A stretch of DNA of 64,000 nucleotides from Plazaster borealis (Eukaryota; Echinodermata; Asteroidea; Forcipulatida; Labidiasteridae), in contig CM037459.1 of assembly GCA_021014325.1 (NCBI GenBank), positions 15,464,501-15,528,500 of the forward strand, written 5' to 3'. The translations under genes were made by a program, and so were the position numbers. Below the pieces are notes generated by a model that saw nothing but the letters and a program-made list of their open reading frames with translations, searched no databases and had not been told where the DNA came from. This document shows positions 47,601 through 59,178 of the stretch, one piece after another. Position 1 is the stretch's first letter; each line of letters begins with the position of its first letter.

Positions 47601-50600
47601 GCCCATCGCGAATCCACGTAAGTGGTTTCTAAAAAGTTAAGATCAAATAAGCATCCTTGTCCCAGAGTTTTAATTTTGCTTCAATAATGATTAACACAAT
47701 TTTTTTGTATTCATTATAAAAGTTAAAACTGATTTTATAAACATGTAATGAGTATTTTTGTTGTTCAGATTTTATCATTGAATATAATTTAAAACAAAGA
47801 TTTGATTTCAGAGAAAAAAATGTTCTTCTTTTGACGTGTTTTCTCGTTCCGATATGCGCGAGACTTGCACAGTCTATTAGATCATTCTTTAATTTGTTTG
47901 CAGACATTGCACATCATGTATGGCAGGCCTTGAGTATCAACAAAACTGACTGAACAAACTTTTGAAGTAAATAATAAAAGAAAAAACTGTATGAAATGCA
48001 CCTTTATTTGTATGGATGACAAAGCAGTTGCAGCAAAACTAAATGTTATATATTCACTGGCTTAAAAACAATTCATCCTGTTTGTAATAAATGATTACCC
48101 AAAACTTTGAGTTAGCAAGTTTAGGCTGATACTTGTTGTTTTAAATAGTAAAATGTAAATAAGCAACAGGTAGGGCCTACTGCATAGGATTATTCTTGCA
48201 AAAATAAAATAGTACATTTTAACAGCCAAAGCCACCCATATTTTTCTACTCCCAAGTCTACCAATATCTACAAATCAGAAGGTCTGTGAGAAACAGCCAT
48301 GCAAAGAGACACTCTGGAACACGGCAGTTCTGCAGATTTCTTGGAAGTCCAAGGCCGCCATCCCATACGGATTGCTCTGCGTCCGACCAGATCCTGGAGG
48401 GATTGCTCCACTTCCGACCAACCAGGAGGCCCGTCTCAACCAGCTTACCAGACATAACGCACCAAGGCAGTTCGGGTAAAAGGGAAGTCGCCATACTAAA
48501 AACCCTACATGGCGAAACTTCTAATCCAAGACTGTTTAAGACGGCGCCCTTCAAATCCAATATGGCACAGGTCACGGCTTTAATAGTATAGATGAACACT
48601 GTGAGGCTTGCTTCATCCCTGGTTCAGTTGAAAAAGATGTGACATGGCGGTGATTGTAATGTTTACATTTCGATACTAGTTTATTCATTCCGTGGCAAAG
48701 ATCCAGGACTTATCTTCAAAGGAGGCTAAGGACATCTTGCCTAATTATGCCGGAGGGGGGGATGGTGCACAAATTAATCAAAAATAAAACATTTGAAAAC
48801 ATTTAACAGCCAGACCGGTGATGAATTAACATCAGGATGTTCATTCTGAACCCCTGTCAGCCTACTGGTATAAGCTCAACCCATGGATTTTAATTGATGT
48901 ATATGTGGGAAGAAATCTGCATGTTTATATTTAAATTAATCTTCAGATTTTAGGCAGTCAACTTGGATTTATCGGTGACTCATTGGTTAAAAACATGGAA
49001 TTTTAGTTATCGTTGGAGTCATGCCAAAACTGTCAAGAGATGGCGCCATCCTACATCCCAACTAGAGAGTTTTCTATACTGTTTATTCAGAACAGCAGGC
49101 ATTGAGGTGTGACAGTCCCCTCACCAACCCCTTTTAATGCTTATAATTTGGTAACAATTCAAACTTTCCTATTTGTTTTTCTCTTTATTAGCACAAAAGA
49201 GAATTGGCAGGCCATGCCTACAATTGACACTGACCTTTATGTGCCCTTGGGTTCCTCTTATCTCCAGATCATTGGCCAGAAACTGAGAGATAGTACAAGT
49301 CAGTGATGCCATAGCTTTATTTGGAAACAGCATAGTTGTCACAGTAGTCTCATCCACACCTAAAAAAGACAATGGAAGTCTCTTGAAACACGTTTGTGAA
49401 CCTTGGGTTTATACAATGCTTTAATGTGTGAAGAAACAAATCAGGAAAGTGTGTTGAACAGAATGGAATACTATATGCCTGCTAGCCCAGAATGCAAGTG
49501 GACTTACTTTCACCTTAATTATCCACAACATTTTTCAAACAACCTTTAATTTGTGAAGTCTCCTATAATTATTGATCTTATATTATTAGTGTTACTTTGA
49601 CCTACAGAACAAATTCCACTAGTGATATGATTAAATTCATCCACGCTGTCTCCGAAGTCGAAATGTGCATGTGTGCAGTGATGATGTTTTTCCTCAGAGT
49701 CACCCTGTCATCATACAGCAGGCACCAATTCCCCTCAGAGTCGCCCTGTCATCATACAGCAGCCACCAATTCCCCTCAGAGTCACCCTGTCATCATACAG
49801 CAGGCACCAATTCCCCTCAGAGTCGCCCAGTCATCATACAGCAGGCATCAATTCCCCTCAGTCGCCCTGTCATCATACAGCAGGCACCAATTCCCCTCAG
49901 AGTCACCCTGTCATCATACAGCAGGCACCAATTCCCCCTCAGAGTCGCCCTGTCATCATACAGCAGGCACCAATTCCCCCTCAGAGTCGCCCTGTCATCA
50001 TACAGTAGGCACCAATTACCCCTCAGAGTCACCCTGTCATCATAAAGCAGGCACCAATTCCCCCTCAGAGTCGCCCTGTCACTCATACAGCAGGCACCAA
50101 TTCCCCTCAGAGTCACCCTGTCATCATACAGCAGGCACCAAATACCCCTCAGAGTCACCCTGTCATCATACAGTAGGCACCAATTCCCCTTAGAGTCACC
50201 CTGTCATCATACAGCAGGCACCAATTACCCCTCAGAGTCACCCTGTCATCATAAAGCAGGCACCAATTCCCCTCAGAGTCGCCCTGTCATCATACAGTAG
50301 GCACCAATTCCCCTCAGAGTCACCCTGTCATCACACAGCAGGCACCAATTCCCCTCAGAGTCACCCTGTCATCATACAGCAGGCATCAATTCCCCTCAGA
50401 GTCGCCCTGTCACTCATACAGCAGGCACCAATTCCCCTCAGAGTCGCCCTGTCATCATACAGCAGGCACCAATTCCCCTCAGAGTCACCCTGTCATTATA
50501 CAGCAGGCACCAATTCCCCTCAGAGTCACCCTGTCACTCATACAGCAGGCACCAATTCCCCTCAGAGTCGCCCTGTCATCATACAGCAGGCACCAATTCC

Positions 50601-53600
50601 CCTCAGAGTCACCCTGTCATCATGCAGCAGGTAATTCCCCTCAGAGTCACCCTGTCATCATACAGCAGGCATCAATTCCCCTCAGAGTCACCCTGTCATC
50701 ATACAGCAGGCACCAATTCTCCTCAGTCGCCCTGTCATCATACACTAGGCACCAATTCCCCTCAGAGTCACCCTGTCATCATACAGCAGGTAATTCTCCT
50801 CAGAGTCACCCTGTCATCATAAAGCAGGCACCAATTCCCCCTCAGAGTTGCCCTGTCATCATACAGCAGGCACCAATTCCCCTCAGAGTCACCCTGTCAT
50901 CATACAGTAGGCACCAATTCCCCTCAGAGTCACCCTGTCATCATACAGCAGGCACCAATTCCCCTCAGAGTCACCCTGTCACTCATACAGCAGGCACCAA
51001 TTCCCCTCAGAGTCGCCCAGTCATCATACAGCAGGCATCAATTCCCCTCAGTCGCCCTGTCATCATACAGCAGGCACCAATTCCCCTCAGAGTCACCCTG
51101 TCATCATACAGCAGGCACCAATTCCCCCTCAGAGTCGCCCTGTCATCATACAGCAGGCACCAATTCCCCCTCAGAGTCGCCCTGTCATCATACAGTAGGC
51201 ACCAATTACCCCTCAGAGTCACCCTGTCATCATAAAGCAGGCACCAATTCCCCCTCAGAGTCGCCCTGTCACTCATACAGCAGGCACCAATTCCCCTCAG
51301 AGTCACCCTGTCATCATACAGCAGGCACCAATTACCCCTCAGAGTCACCCTGTCATCATACAGTAGGCACCAATTCCCCTTAGAGTCACCCTGTCATCAT
51401 ACAGCAGGCACCAATTACCCCTCAGAGTCACCCTGTCATCATAAAGCAGGCACCAATTCCCCTCAGAGTCGCCCTGTCATCATACAGTAGGCACCAATTC
51501 CCCTCAGAGTCGCCCTGTCATCATACAGTAGGCACCAATTCCCCTCAGAGTCGCCCTGTCATCATACAGAAAGCACCAATTCCCCTCAGAGTCGCCCTGT
51601 CACTCATACAGCAGGTTATTCCCCTCAGAGTCACCCTGTCATCATAAAGCAGGCACCAATTCCCCCTCAGAGTCGCCCTGTCACTCATACAGCAGGCATC
51701 AATTTTCCCTCAGAGTCGCCCAGTCATCATACAGCAGGCATCAATTCCCCTCAGAGTCACCCTGTCACTCATACAATAGGCACCAATTCCCCTCAGAGTC
51801 ACCCTGTCATCATACACCAGGCATCAATTCCCCTCAGAGTCACCCTGTCACTCATACAGCAGGCGCACTAATCCCAAAGAACTGTTCAGTCCCATACATT
51901 TCCATTCATCAGACGCACATTTAAATTCATAACACCCAGTGACACACTTAATACACATCGTTCTGACCCACACATATACACACACACTCATACATCTGAC
52001 ATGTGATGTGGGTCCCCTCCGAACCATTCTTTTCTATATGTGGACTCACTGGGCACATGTTCGCTTTCTGAATCACCAGGCGTCGATACTCGGAACCAGG
52101 AGCCAATCCTGGCAGAGAGGACGGAGGCCTCTACATCAGGCGAGGGACAGACGCCAGGATGGAAGAGAAAGAGTCGTGATACTGCCATCTGCTGCCAGAA
52201 CAGAGTTCGCCCCTTGTTAAATAACGAGACAGGGGAGGAAAATTAACAAACCCTGCCAGATTTGTTACACCATCATCAACAGTTGATTCCAGGATGGAAC
52301 ATGGGCATCGCCATGTGGAGATCGCCATGGAATAGCCACTCAGTGAGCATCACTGGGAGCAGTTGAATTTTGAGCAGGTGGAGCAGGTGGGCGTTGGGAC
52401 AGAAACCCAAGGTCTTTGGATCTTCCAATCTTTGGTGACACATATGAGTTTCCAGGGAGAATACTGAAGACGTACGAATGACCATAATACAGAGAGAACT
52501 ATGTAGACCTCTCCGTCGGCCAGCCATCCCTCAGGGTGCTGCTTCCACCCTCAGTGCCCCCGCCCCCTTGTCTTCCCAACAGCAAACCCCAGGAGGTTTG
52601 GGATAAGCTCTTCAGGCAGACGGAGACACAGCGGGGACCACTACAAACCAAAGGAGTCGCTGCAAAGGAGTCGCGTTCGCTGCCTGCTTTTGGGACAAGC
52701 AGGGCCCTTGGAGGGGGCAGTGTAAAGTCAATGCCAATTGACCAGCAGAGGGCGCTAGCATGGCTCCACGGTGGAGCCTCTCCTGGGGCCCCAACTGGAG
52801 GATTGGGGGTCCCACTCCTGTCCTAGGCTGTTTTGCATTTTTGTAAGTTGTTGGATAGACCTTGAAAATAGGGGCTCTCCCCAGATGCCTAGAAAACCAG
52901 AGAATTTGTTCCCAGTGATTGATTTCTTGTTTTGAGTCCACGCGGACAGTTTCAATGATTTTTATAACCTTTAAGTTTTCTTAAAGTTTTCTGCCCAATA
53001 ATTCACCACAAGAGGTTTGTTCAAATTAAGACTTCAGAGAGGGCAGCATTTTGGGTGGGGTCATTATGAAATGTTGGTATTTCCTCTGACATCCCCTTAG
53101 AGCCTCTACAATTTACTGTCCATACCATGTGATCAATGGCATCCTGAAATATGACCTCCATCAACCCACTTTAGATTGCTGCATAGTTCTGTGTAGGCCT
53201 ATTCCTTTACTCTACATTGTATCCAGAACTACTAGTCATCAGCGTTTATTCACATTGTACTTTAACCACTTCATATCGGATGAAGTGTATATCCGCTAAA
53301 TTTTTCAAACTGGCTTACAGCGGACTTTTTTTTTTGCCGGTACAACTTCGGGGCGCCCTCAATTTTATGCAGTCAGTAGGATGGCTGATGTGTATCCACT
53401 TGGACATTCCATTGTGTAGCATGCACAGGCATGCACCTACCATGGTGCTATGCTTTATTTCACACATACAAAGAGGAAAAGGAAGGTACTGGAATTAATG
53501 CTTGTAACCTCCCTTTTCCAGGGTTTATTGTGTATTTCCCAATTCCAGACTTTTGTCCTTTTGCTAAATAAATGTGGCATAAAAGAATGGACAGGCTGTA

Positions 53601-56600
53601 TTTGGCTCAATGGGAGTGAGTTCGAGCATTCAGAGATTCAAGCATATCATGGCAGATAGGCTATGTCTTACGGTCAAGGTTTTGCGATTCACTGTAATTG
53701 CATACTCATATTTTCTCACAGTACAACAAAAAATCCCAGTGCTTGTTTTGAGAACCAATTGTTGCCTTTGTCAAAGTCAGGGTTTATATTGTGACAAAGA
53801 TATTTTCAAAGGAAAACGATAACCCAGGAAGATAAACAAATACTTTAAAATAATAACATGCAGAGGCACAGAAATTTTGTCAGAATATTGACCAAAAGTG
53901 GTAAAGCAAAACACTGCAGGTGTGGTTCCAGGAATTGTGCTCCCCCCCCCCCCTAAAAAATGGGGAAGAAAAAATACAAAAAAAGCAGAAAACATAACTG
54001 GAAGGTTTTGATGATATTAGTAAGCTGCAAGGCGGCATATGAATTTAGGTCTATAGTGAGAAATAGGGCTAAAACTATGTGATGGCAAAAGTTTAAAGTT
54101 TACACACAAAAAAAGATAATAAAAAAACCCAGAAGAAACAAAAAGTCTTTAAGAGCAGGAAGGGGTCTGGAGCCACCCCCTGCATGAGCCATACCTGCAG
54201 TGAGATAGTTTGTGGGGATCAAGAGGTCTGAGTAATTCAGGCAGTCAGTGACTAGACAAAGTTTTCTTTAGAGCTTCATGTATGAATCACTCCCCAATAT
54301 CGAGAATGTACTTCTTTTGTATTCCTTTTTAATGTGAGATTACTGGTTACTTTTCACAAAGTTGTCAGGGCATGGTCAGAGGAAATTCTTGGGGGTTACG
54401 CATTGATATTTACTTTACCTGCAAGGGATTTTTTCAAACTCGCAAACCATAAACTTGTACAAAATTTTGGCTCAATTGGTCATAAGAAGAAAAAACACCG
54501 TTGTTGCAGAGAATTGTGTGCTTTCAGATGCCTGATACTTGAAGCCTTTCTCAGATTCAAATTTGTTTGTGAAAAATTACTTCTTTTTCTAAATACCAAA
54601 GGTATATGTACCCTCCTTTAAAAAGGGCAAAATTACATGTAACTACAATTTAGACTTTGTTCGACTACATCAAGATAGGAAGATCTTTCTGTGATACGCA
54701 AACTAAATCAACAAACTAAAGTTCAATCCAAAACAAGTAAGGAATACATGTATGTTTGGTCTAAATAGTCAACAACCCACAGCAGTGAGCAACATAAACC
54801 AAGATTTATAACACAAGAAAACATCCGTTATCTTGATTATGTCACTCACCTTATCAAGTATTCTTTCAAAAATCTTGAAAGTACATTTATCACAACGAAG
54901 ACAACAAGGCACAATAACATGTAAGTCTCTACTTTAGGCCAAAAGTTGTGTGACTTATGACATTACTCATCATTCACAAAAGTGCAACAGAACCTTGACA
55001 TCCTGTAGGCACAAAGCTCAATGCAAGAAAATATTAAATGTTACAGTTTATGACGATGGTAGAATATGAATTTTAGCAACTTTTAATATAAAGTAAGGCT
55101 GGGAGCACAAATAAAATCACAGAACAGAATATATAACTGAAGCTGAACAAGTATCTTGCCTGTCAGGAACTGCTCACAGGGTAACAGTTTATAAAGAAGT
55201 TAAACAATAGTCAACAGCTTGCTGTTTGGTAATTATGACTAACCTGAATCAGTTAAGAAACCTTTGGTGCTGCTAGACAGTGGAGTAGTGCCAAATACCA
55301 ACAAAGTCATCTGATAAAGATACACCCCAATGTCCAATAGGCCTCCACCTCCATACTCTATTATTATACAACAAGATATTGAAAATTAATTTTTAAAATA
55401 ATTTACAAATAGAAATTAAGAAGTATCCAGGTTCGAGAGTGCTTTACTTTTTGGCAAACTTTGATAGCTTCCTAGTGTATTTCAACCCTTGAGAACCAGT
55501 TGCAGCTGCAAGTGGCTTTGAATGAAATGCCTATAGCAGCCAGAGAGAAGGCCACACAATTGATTAAAACTTCCACTCATTCCTTCGCCCACAAAGGCCA
55601 AAGTAATAGAGTAATGTTCTCAGTTAACATTTTCCAATAATGGCCACGTTTTTTAATAGAAGTTAATTTTGCATCACGAATAAAGTTTTACTCATTACTG
55701 ATGCGCTCAGTACTTTCCCAAGTCCTGTGAAAGAATCCACAGGCATTTACCTAAGTGGGATTCGAACCCACGACCTTTGCCATTTTAGAGCAGATGTCTT
55801 ATCACTAGACCACTGAGCTTGCCCGGTAAATACATTTAATCTGCCCGGCAGTTCGAATGCTACATTTTAGCAGCGGGTACAACAAATTTGTGTTTTACCC
55901 ATAGGGGCCTACACTGATGTGTGTTAAGCACTGTATACCCAGTACTTCCCAAAATCCCAATTCATTATACTGCATTGTTCACATATAACTCGTGTGCATT
56001 AGTAACGCATTGCTACCTAGCCACACACTAGAGGAGGCCATGGACATGGGTGATTGGTACCTTGCTTGCACTTGTTTCCCTTAGAGGGAGCAGTGATGCT
56101 GCAACTACATGCTTTAAAGTGAAATCTCTGTTCAACATTTGGTGATCATTACGCGATCCTGGGGTTTTGTTTTTTTCAAGGCATAAGAAAATTGCTCCTT
56201 AATTGAGGAATACTTTTTTTAAAGTCAAAACAACACATATTTATAAAATATAGGGGCCTACATTAATAAAATTGACTTTTCTCTCAAAATAAGACTTGAC
56301 TCTGAAATGCATGAACTTGAAAAGAAAAAAGGGGGGGTATTCCCCAACCTTCCATCCTGGATATTTTTTCAGACTGTTACCATGAGCATTAATTTTGTTT
56401 GGCCTGAGAAATAAAACGCATAAAGTTATCATAGGTTGACAGTTGATACCTTTAAGATGGAGTCTCTGTTGAACCATAGGTATTCCAAGGGTTCCACTAA
56501 CCATCTTAATCTGTCCGATATGATTGCTAGCAAGAAGCTCTTGAAGCTTGACGATTGCTGGGAAGAAACGGGACCACCATCCCTGTTTGTACACACGACA

Positions 56601-57901
56601 AAAGGTCAAAGGTTAAGGCATATGTACTCACAAGAAAATAGATATCATAAAAAAACAATTATAGGATTCATATCAAGAACTTCTCAGACATCATCTATAG
56701 TGAATAACAAATAGAAATTGAAGTTTAATCATGATAACTTTGGGTTGCTGGTTCACTGAAACATTGCATATCCGAGTATAGTCTTGGTGAAAGACCTTCT
56801 CTTGTTTATTTGTCAAATTTTTCCCCATGAGAGGGCGCTATTATATCCACGATCCGCTCTCACACACGGATCGTGGATATAATCCTGTCTAGGATTAAAG
56901 TGAGACAATCCAAGAAATTGAAGCAAGTGTGAAACAAAAAGGGGATGGTGGCTCGTCAGCTAAAATTTAATTTCTTTAGCATTAACTTTGTCATGCACAG
57001 TAAAAGAGGTTTTGAAACATATGAATTGTCATGACATTGAGACCTGAGTAAAACTGAAAACTCAAAACTAAGTACCGGTACTTTCCTATCATGAAAATAA
57101 CTAATGACTAACCTCCATGAAGAAGACATCTTTTTCCTTGGCAAGATCAATTATTTCTTGAACCTCTCTCTTGTTGAGCCCAAGCGGTTTCTCACACAGT
57201 ATATTCTTGCTATGGTTGAGGAACAGTTTGCATAAAGGTAGATGGGCTTGATTTATTGAACCAATGTACACAATATCTATTTTAAAAAAAGGAACAAACA
57301 ACGTGCATTTACCAACATAAGTATCTCTTACTGAGGCTTAAAATAACCCCACATGCCACAGCAATCTGGTGTTTCTCTGATCCACCTACCCATAATTAGT
57401 ATATCTTGCTATTCTCTGATATAGCTCTCATATGCCACAGCAATCTGATGTTTCTCTGATCCAATAACCTACCCACATTATATCTCTTGCTATTCTCTGA
57501 TCCAATAACCTACCCACATTAGTATCTCTTGCTAAGGCTTCATAACTCTCATATGCCACAGCAATCTGATGTTTCTCTGATCCATGTACCCACATTATAT
57601 CATCTCTTGCTATACCCACATTAGTATCTCTTGCTATTCTCTGATCCAATAACATACCCACATTAGTATCTCTTGCTATTCTCTGATCCAATAACATACC
57701 CACATTAGTATCTCTTGCTAAGGCTTCATAACTCTCATATGCCACAGCAATCTGGTGTTTCTCTGCAAACGTGTTGGCCTTCTCTTTTGACCTTGCAGCA
57801 ATTGCCACCACTGTATGGTCTTCTGAAGGCAGGGAACTCAGAGCTGACACAAAGTCACCACTGATTTTCCCTGCTGAACAGATTCCCCAACGTAGTTTCA
57901 T
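41471..57901 (-). CDS. DHDH: trans-1,2-dihydrobenzene-1,2-diol dehydrogenase-like (7 coding exons, complete)
   Basis: A cytosolic NADP-dependent oxidoreductase of the Gfo/Idh/MocA family that oxidises trans-dihydrodiols and some pentoses. Seven exons join in phase with GT-AG borders into 343 codons plus TAA; the human protein is 334 aa. Residues 1-120 form the Rossmann domain, with RWGICSAGKISGDF (4-17), H79 and CEKPLG with K97. GGGLLDIGVY (Y179) sits in the C-terminal alpha/beta domain. K97 and Y179 correspond to the Lys/Tyr pair reported as catalytic in mammalian DHDH. NPFWCPTQL and GLQYEAEAVRQCL are further family landmarks. The ATG is preceded by a 3' splice site (ttcatttag, then A, then ATG), so a 5' non-coding exon exists upstream. 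The gene converges on SMC5. Confidence 0.95.
41888..42050 (-). CDS. DHDH: DHDH exon 6
   Basis: 54 codons plus one base, IKNPFWCPTQLEVTTKE to RQCLIK. NPFWCPTQLEV and NFVGLQYEAEAV are family landmarks. Acceptor cctttag, donor gtaaac. Confidence 0.95.
42312..42454. mobile_element. 143-bp MITE, AATAGACCCCTTGCAT termini
   Basis: AATAGACCCCTTGCAT at the left and ATGCAAGGGGTCTATT at the right are perfect inverted repeats. Interior unique, no ORF. It lies 39 bp upstream of the LINE insertion in DHDH intron 5. Confidence 0.8.
42493..45320 (+). pseudogene. Non-LTR retrotransposon (RTE-like) ORF, 5' truncated and broken
   Basis: An APE-type endonuclease (ISILGLSEVRW, VIQCYAPT-like IIQCYAPTNDHED, VMGDMNAQIG, ITWISNDN..QIDHFAIG) precedes a reverse transcriptase (NNKSPGIDGITAEMLKAG, FINFSKAFDSI, CILSPILFAVAIDW, LDFADDIAALS) and a C-terminal WLGHVSRLPPSRLA...PGRRRRGRP segment. 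The first part of the endonuclease is missing. It changes frame near 43105 and again near 43360, and has in-frame stops at 44275-44277 and 44410-44412. It is inserted in DHDH intron 5 antisense to the gene. The RTE-like clade is a judgement from motif style. Confidence 0.9.
45540..46600 (-). mobile_element. Penelope-like element remnant with GIY-YIG nuclease piece
   Basis: Minus-strand segment about 46190-45930 encodes KGETRTALKRRFYGHRS, TPVGNHFDFS and, after a frame change, LWIRRLQTIQPHGLNI, typical of the GIY-YIG nuclease region of Penelope-like elements. A caaagattttcgagaaagac..gtcgaaacgtcagacc-type tail lies near 45600. On the right, cggtttgcggtaacatgtgt and gcggagtagatt...gaaaagaactgtcctg match the ends of the element at 15964-16750, so the two loci share a family. 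Confidence 0.7.
47190..47876. mobile_element. 687-bp non-autonomous element, TAGACTGTGCAAG termini, copy A
   Basis: Same termini and interior as 59283-59989, opposite orientation. Its left part contains tgggaccactttggtccca-like sequence shared with the short 143-bp relative at 469-611. It lies in DHDH intron 5. Short ORFs here are incidental. Confidence 0.85.
47877..49234. other. DHDH intron 5, unassigned
   Basis: AT-rich apart from a GC-richer block at 48286-48600 with an open frame of 101 codons that resembles no family I recognise; likely an old repeat. Confidence 0.4.
49235..49359 (-). CDS. DHDH: DHDH exon 5
   Basis: Two bases plus 41 codons, VDETTVTTMLFPNKAMASLT to GTQGHIK, equal to the family's VDDTVTVLLxYPxxxxGSFTCSI...SGTKG. 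Acceptor tttttag, donor gtcagt. Confidence 0.95.
49697..51868. repeat. 41-bp minisatellite, about 52 copies, with a 1,190-bp higher-order duplication
   Basis: Unit cagagtcaccctgtcatcat acagcaggcaccaattccc ct with variants (gtcgcc, actcatac, agtaggc, cccct). The variant order from about 49811 to 50310 reappears from about 51001 to 51500, offset 1,190 bp (29 units). It lies in DHDH intron 4. The ORFs inside (e.g. two 113-codon frames on the minus strand) are duplicates of each other and artefacts. Confidence 0.96.
51869..55243. other. DHDH intron 4, unassigned
   Basis: 51.95-52.85 kb is clearly GC-richer than the surroundings, with short ORFs but no recognised family; it may be an old retroelement or a former gene piece. 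53-55.2 kb is ordinary AT-rich intron with one degenerate MITE. Confidence 0.4.
54330..54625. mobile_element. Degenerate MITE of the AAAGGCA family
   Basis: Contains the family phrases aaaacaccgttgttgcag, gtgctttcagatgcctga and accaaaggtatatgtaccc. Only the right end is clear. It is in DHDH intron 4. Confidence 0.55.
55244..55357 (-). CDS. DHDH: DHDH exon 4 (catalytic Tyr segment)
   Basis: Two bases, 37 codons and one base, YGGGGLLDIGVYLYQMTLLV to LTDS. LLDIGVY matches the family's conserved catalytic segment. Acceptor taatag, donor gttagt. Confidence 0.93.
55700..55832 (-). mobile_element. tRNA-derived SINE fragment
   Basis: Minus strand reads cagtggtctagtgataagac ...gtgggttcgaatcccact, with A- and B-box-like blocks, then caggacttgggaaagtact shared with 17575-17702. 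It lacks a proper acceptor stem, so it is not a tRNA gene. DHDH intron 3. Confidence 0.65.
56450..56582 (-). CDS. DHDH: DHDH exon 3
   Basis: 44 codons plus one base, GWWSRFFPAIVKLQELLA to RLHLK, matching the family's AIWTRFFPAxxxLRxLLAxGxLG. Acceptor acaaacag, donor gtatca. Confidence 0.94.
56840..56883. repeat. Perfect 17-bp-arm hairpin
   Basis: ATTATATCCACGATCCG and its exact complement CGGATCGTGGATATAAT with a 10-nt loop, in DHDH intron 2. Confidence 0.9.
57113..57276 (-). CDS. DHDH: DHDH exon 2 (EKP motif)
   Basis: Two bases plus 54 codons, IVYIGSINQAHLPLCKLF to FFME, with ILCEKPLGLN. Acceptor aaaatag, donor gttagt on the minus strand. Confidence 0.95.
57310..57760 (-). repeat. Array copied from DHDH exon 1 edge and its 5' splice site
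   Basis: The minus-strand exon end (GAGAAACACCAGATTGCTGTG...GCAAGAGATACTAATGTGG) plus donor GTATGT recurs through intron 1. Short units GCAAGAGATACTAATGTGGG with TATG/TAGG continuation and TTATTGGATCAGAGAATA linker repeat at about 57650-57700, 57600 and 57500. Longer exon-like copies (CAGATTGCTGTGGCATATGA) lie at about 57560, 57440 and 57360. The frame stays open from the ATG to 57428. At least six donor-like GGGTA(T/G)G sites are present. Confidence 0.9.
57700..57901 (-). CDS. DHDH: DHDH exon 1 (start, nucleotide-binding loop)
   Basis: 67 codons plus one base, MKLRWGICSAGKISGDFVSA to EALARDTNV. The donor read on the minus strand is G then GTATGT. The acceptor just upstream of ATG shows this is not the first exon of the transcript. 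The 3' edge with its donor is repeated downstream (57310-57700); the first donor is chosen because it restores the NVDIVYIG join and the normal family length. Confidence 0.93.
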
Positions 57902-57902
57902 T

Positions 57903-59178
57903 CTAAATGAACAAGAGGAACAAAAACAATACCAAAAATCATGAGTCTGATGTTTGGCCCGATGGAAAGCATTGTACTGTTCCTCATTTTTACACAGCCT
58001 TCAAAAGTTGTCCATGGTTTGGTGTCAAAACATAGAAAAAAAGTAATGACTAGTTTTTAAGCCCTTTTTGGCTTTGGAAAATGCTCCATCTGCCTGTTGG
58101 AAGCCCTGCAGAGAAAGCGTACATTTTAAAAAATAACTGACAGAGTCTTTGCTGAAGCTTTTATTTCATTAAAAAAAATTCTGCCTTTTTTTCTAGTACA
58201 TTTAGGTTAATCTACAGCCAAACCTGTATGTTTTTATCAGATTTTGGCCCCCATAACCCTTCACGTGTTTCGACCGAAAAAAGATTTGGCTTGGCCCAAT
58301 AACTTGTTTTAAATTCCTTTTCATTAAAAATTGATTCAACATTTGACTAGACCAACAGTTTTAGCATTTGATCAATTGAGACATATTTTAGTATGCCCTG
58401 TCAGATGCATGGCATTCTGTTTGATCAAGAAGCTTTTTCTTCTCAAGCAGTGGTTTTAATATTTTAGTACTCACTTTTAGTCCTCTCTGTGAGTATTAAT
58501 CTAAATGTATTTGCAGGTAACACGAAGGAGGGGCATTGTGTGTAAATTTGAAGTTAATGTTGACCTTGTTGACCTTGACCTGTAATGAATGCATTAACTT
58601 GGGGGTTTTCTGGTTCCTGGGTAAGCCTATAGATTGGTCCAAGATAAGTAGTTAATAAGATTGTACACATGGTTTTTGCTGTTTTATAATGTATTTTCGG
58701 GTTTTAATCAAGTTGTATTTAATGGTTTGTCCATGCAGTCGAAACAGGTGGTTTCTTTATTATTTTTAGGTTGCTGATTGCAATTGTGTACTTATGACAC
58801 TATTTTGACACTGCACTGGTAATGCATGGTTCGTATAAAAGAAGTCACAGACTTGTAAGGCCAAATAAAACAAAAAACATGTTTGGCGACTTATCGTCCT
58901 GCCTTTTTGAAAAAAGGATGGGCCTTTTTTTTTTAAATGGCCGTGCGAAAAAAATTTCAAGATTTTCGGCCAGGCTTTTTTTTTTAAATGGTTGCCAGCT
59001 TTTTTTCGGTGTGCTTTTTTTGGTTTGCCAAGTCTAAAATACGATCTTATTTATTTTAAAAATTATTTTTTTCGTCAGGGATCGTTAAAAATATAACATT
59101 TTTTTCTTTAAAATAAAAAAATAAATAAAAAAAAGGAGGCGGCCACAGGCCTGCTTTGATCACGATGACACAGTCCCT
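57903..59178. other. DHDH 5' intron (between non-coding exon and exon 1)
   Basis: AT-rich with T/A homopolymer stretches (58900-59140). No element or gene recognised. Confidence 0.4.

Noticed and set aside
48286..48591. Opposed 101- and 113-codon ORFs
   Set aside because: Opposite-strand frames over one GC-richer block; neither resembles a known protein.
49597..51348. Several ORFs of 66-198 codons
   Set aside because: Frames across the 41-bp minisatellite; the paired 113-codon frames are duplicates caused by the 1,190-bp block duplication.
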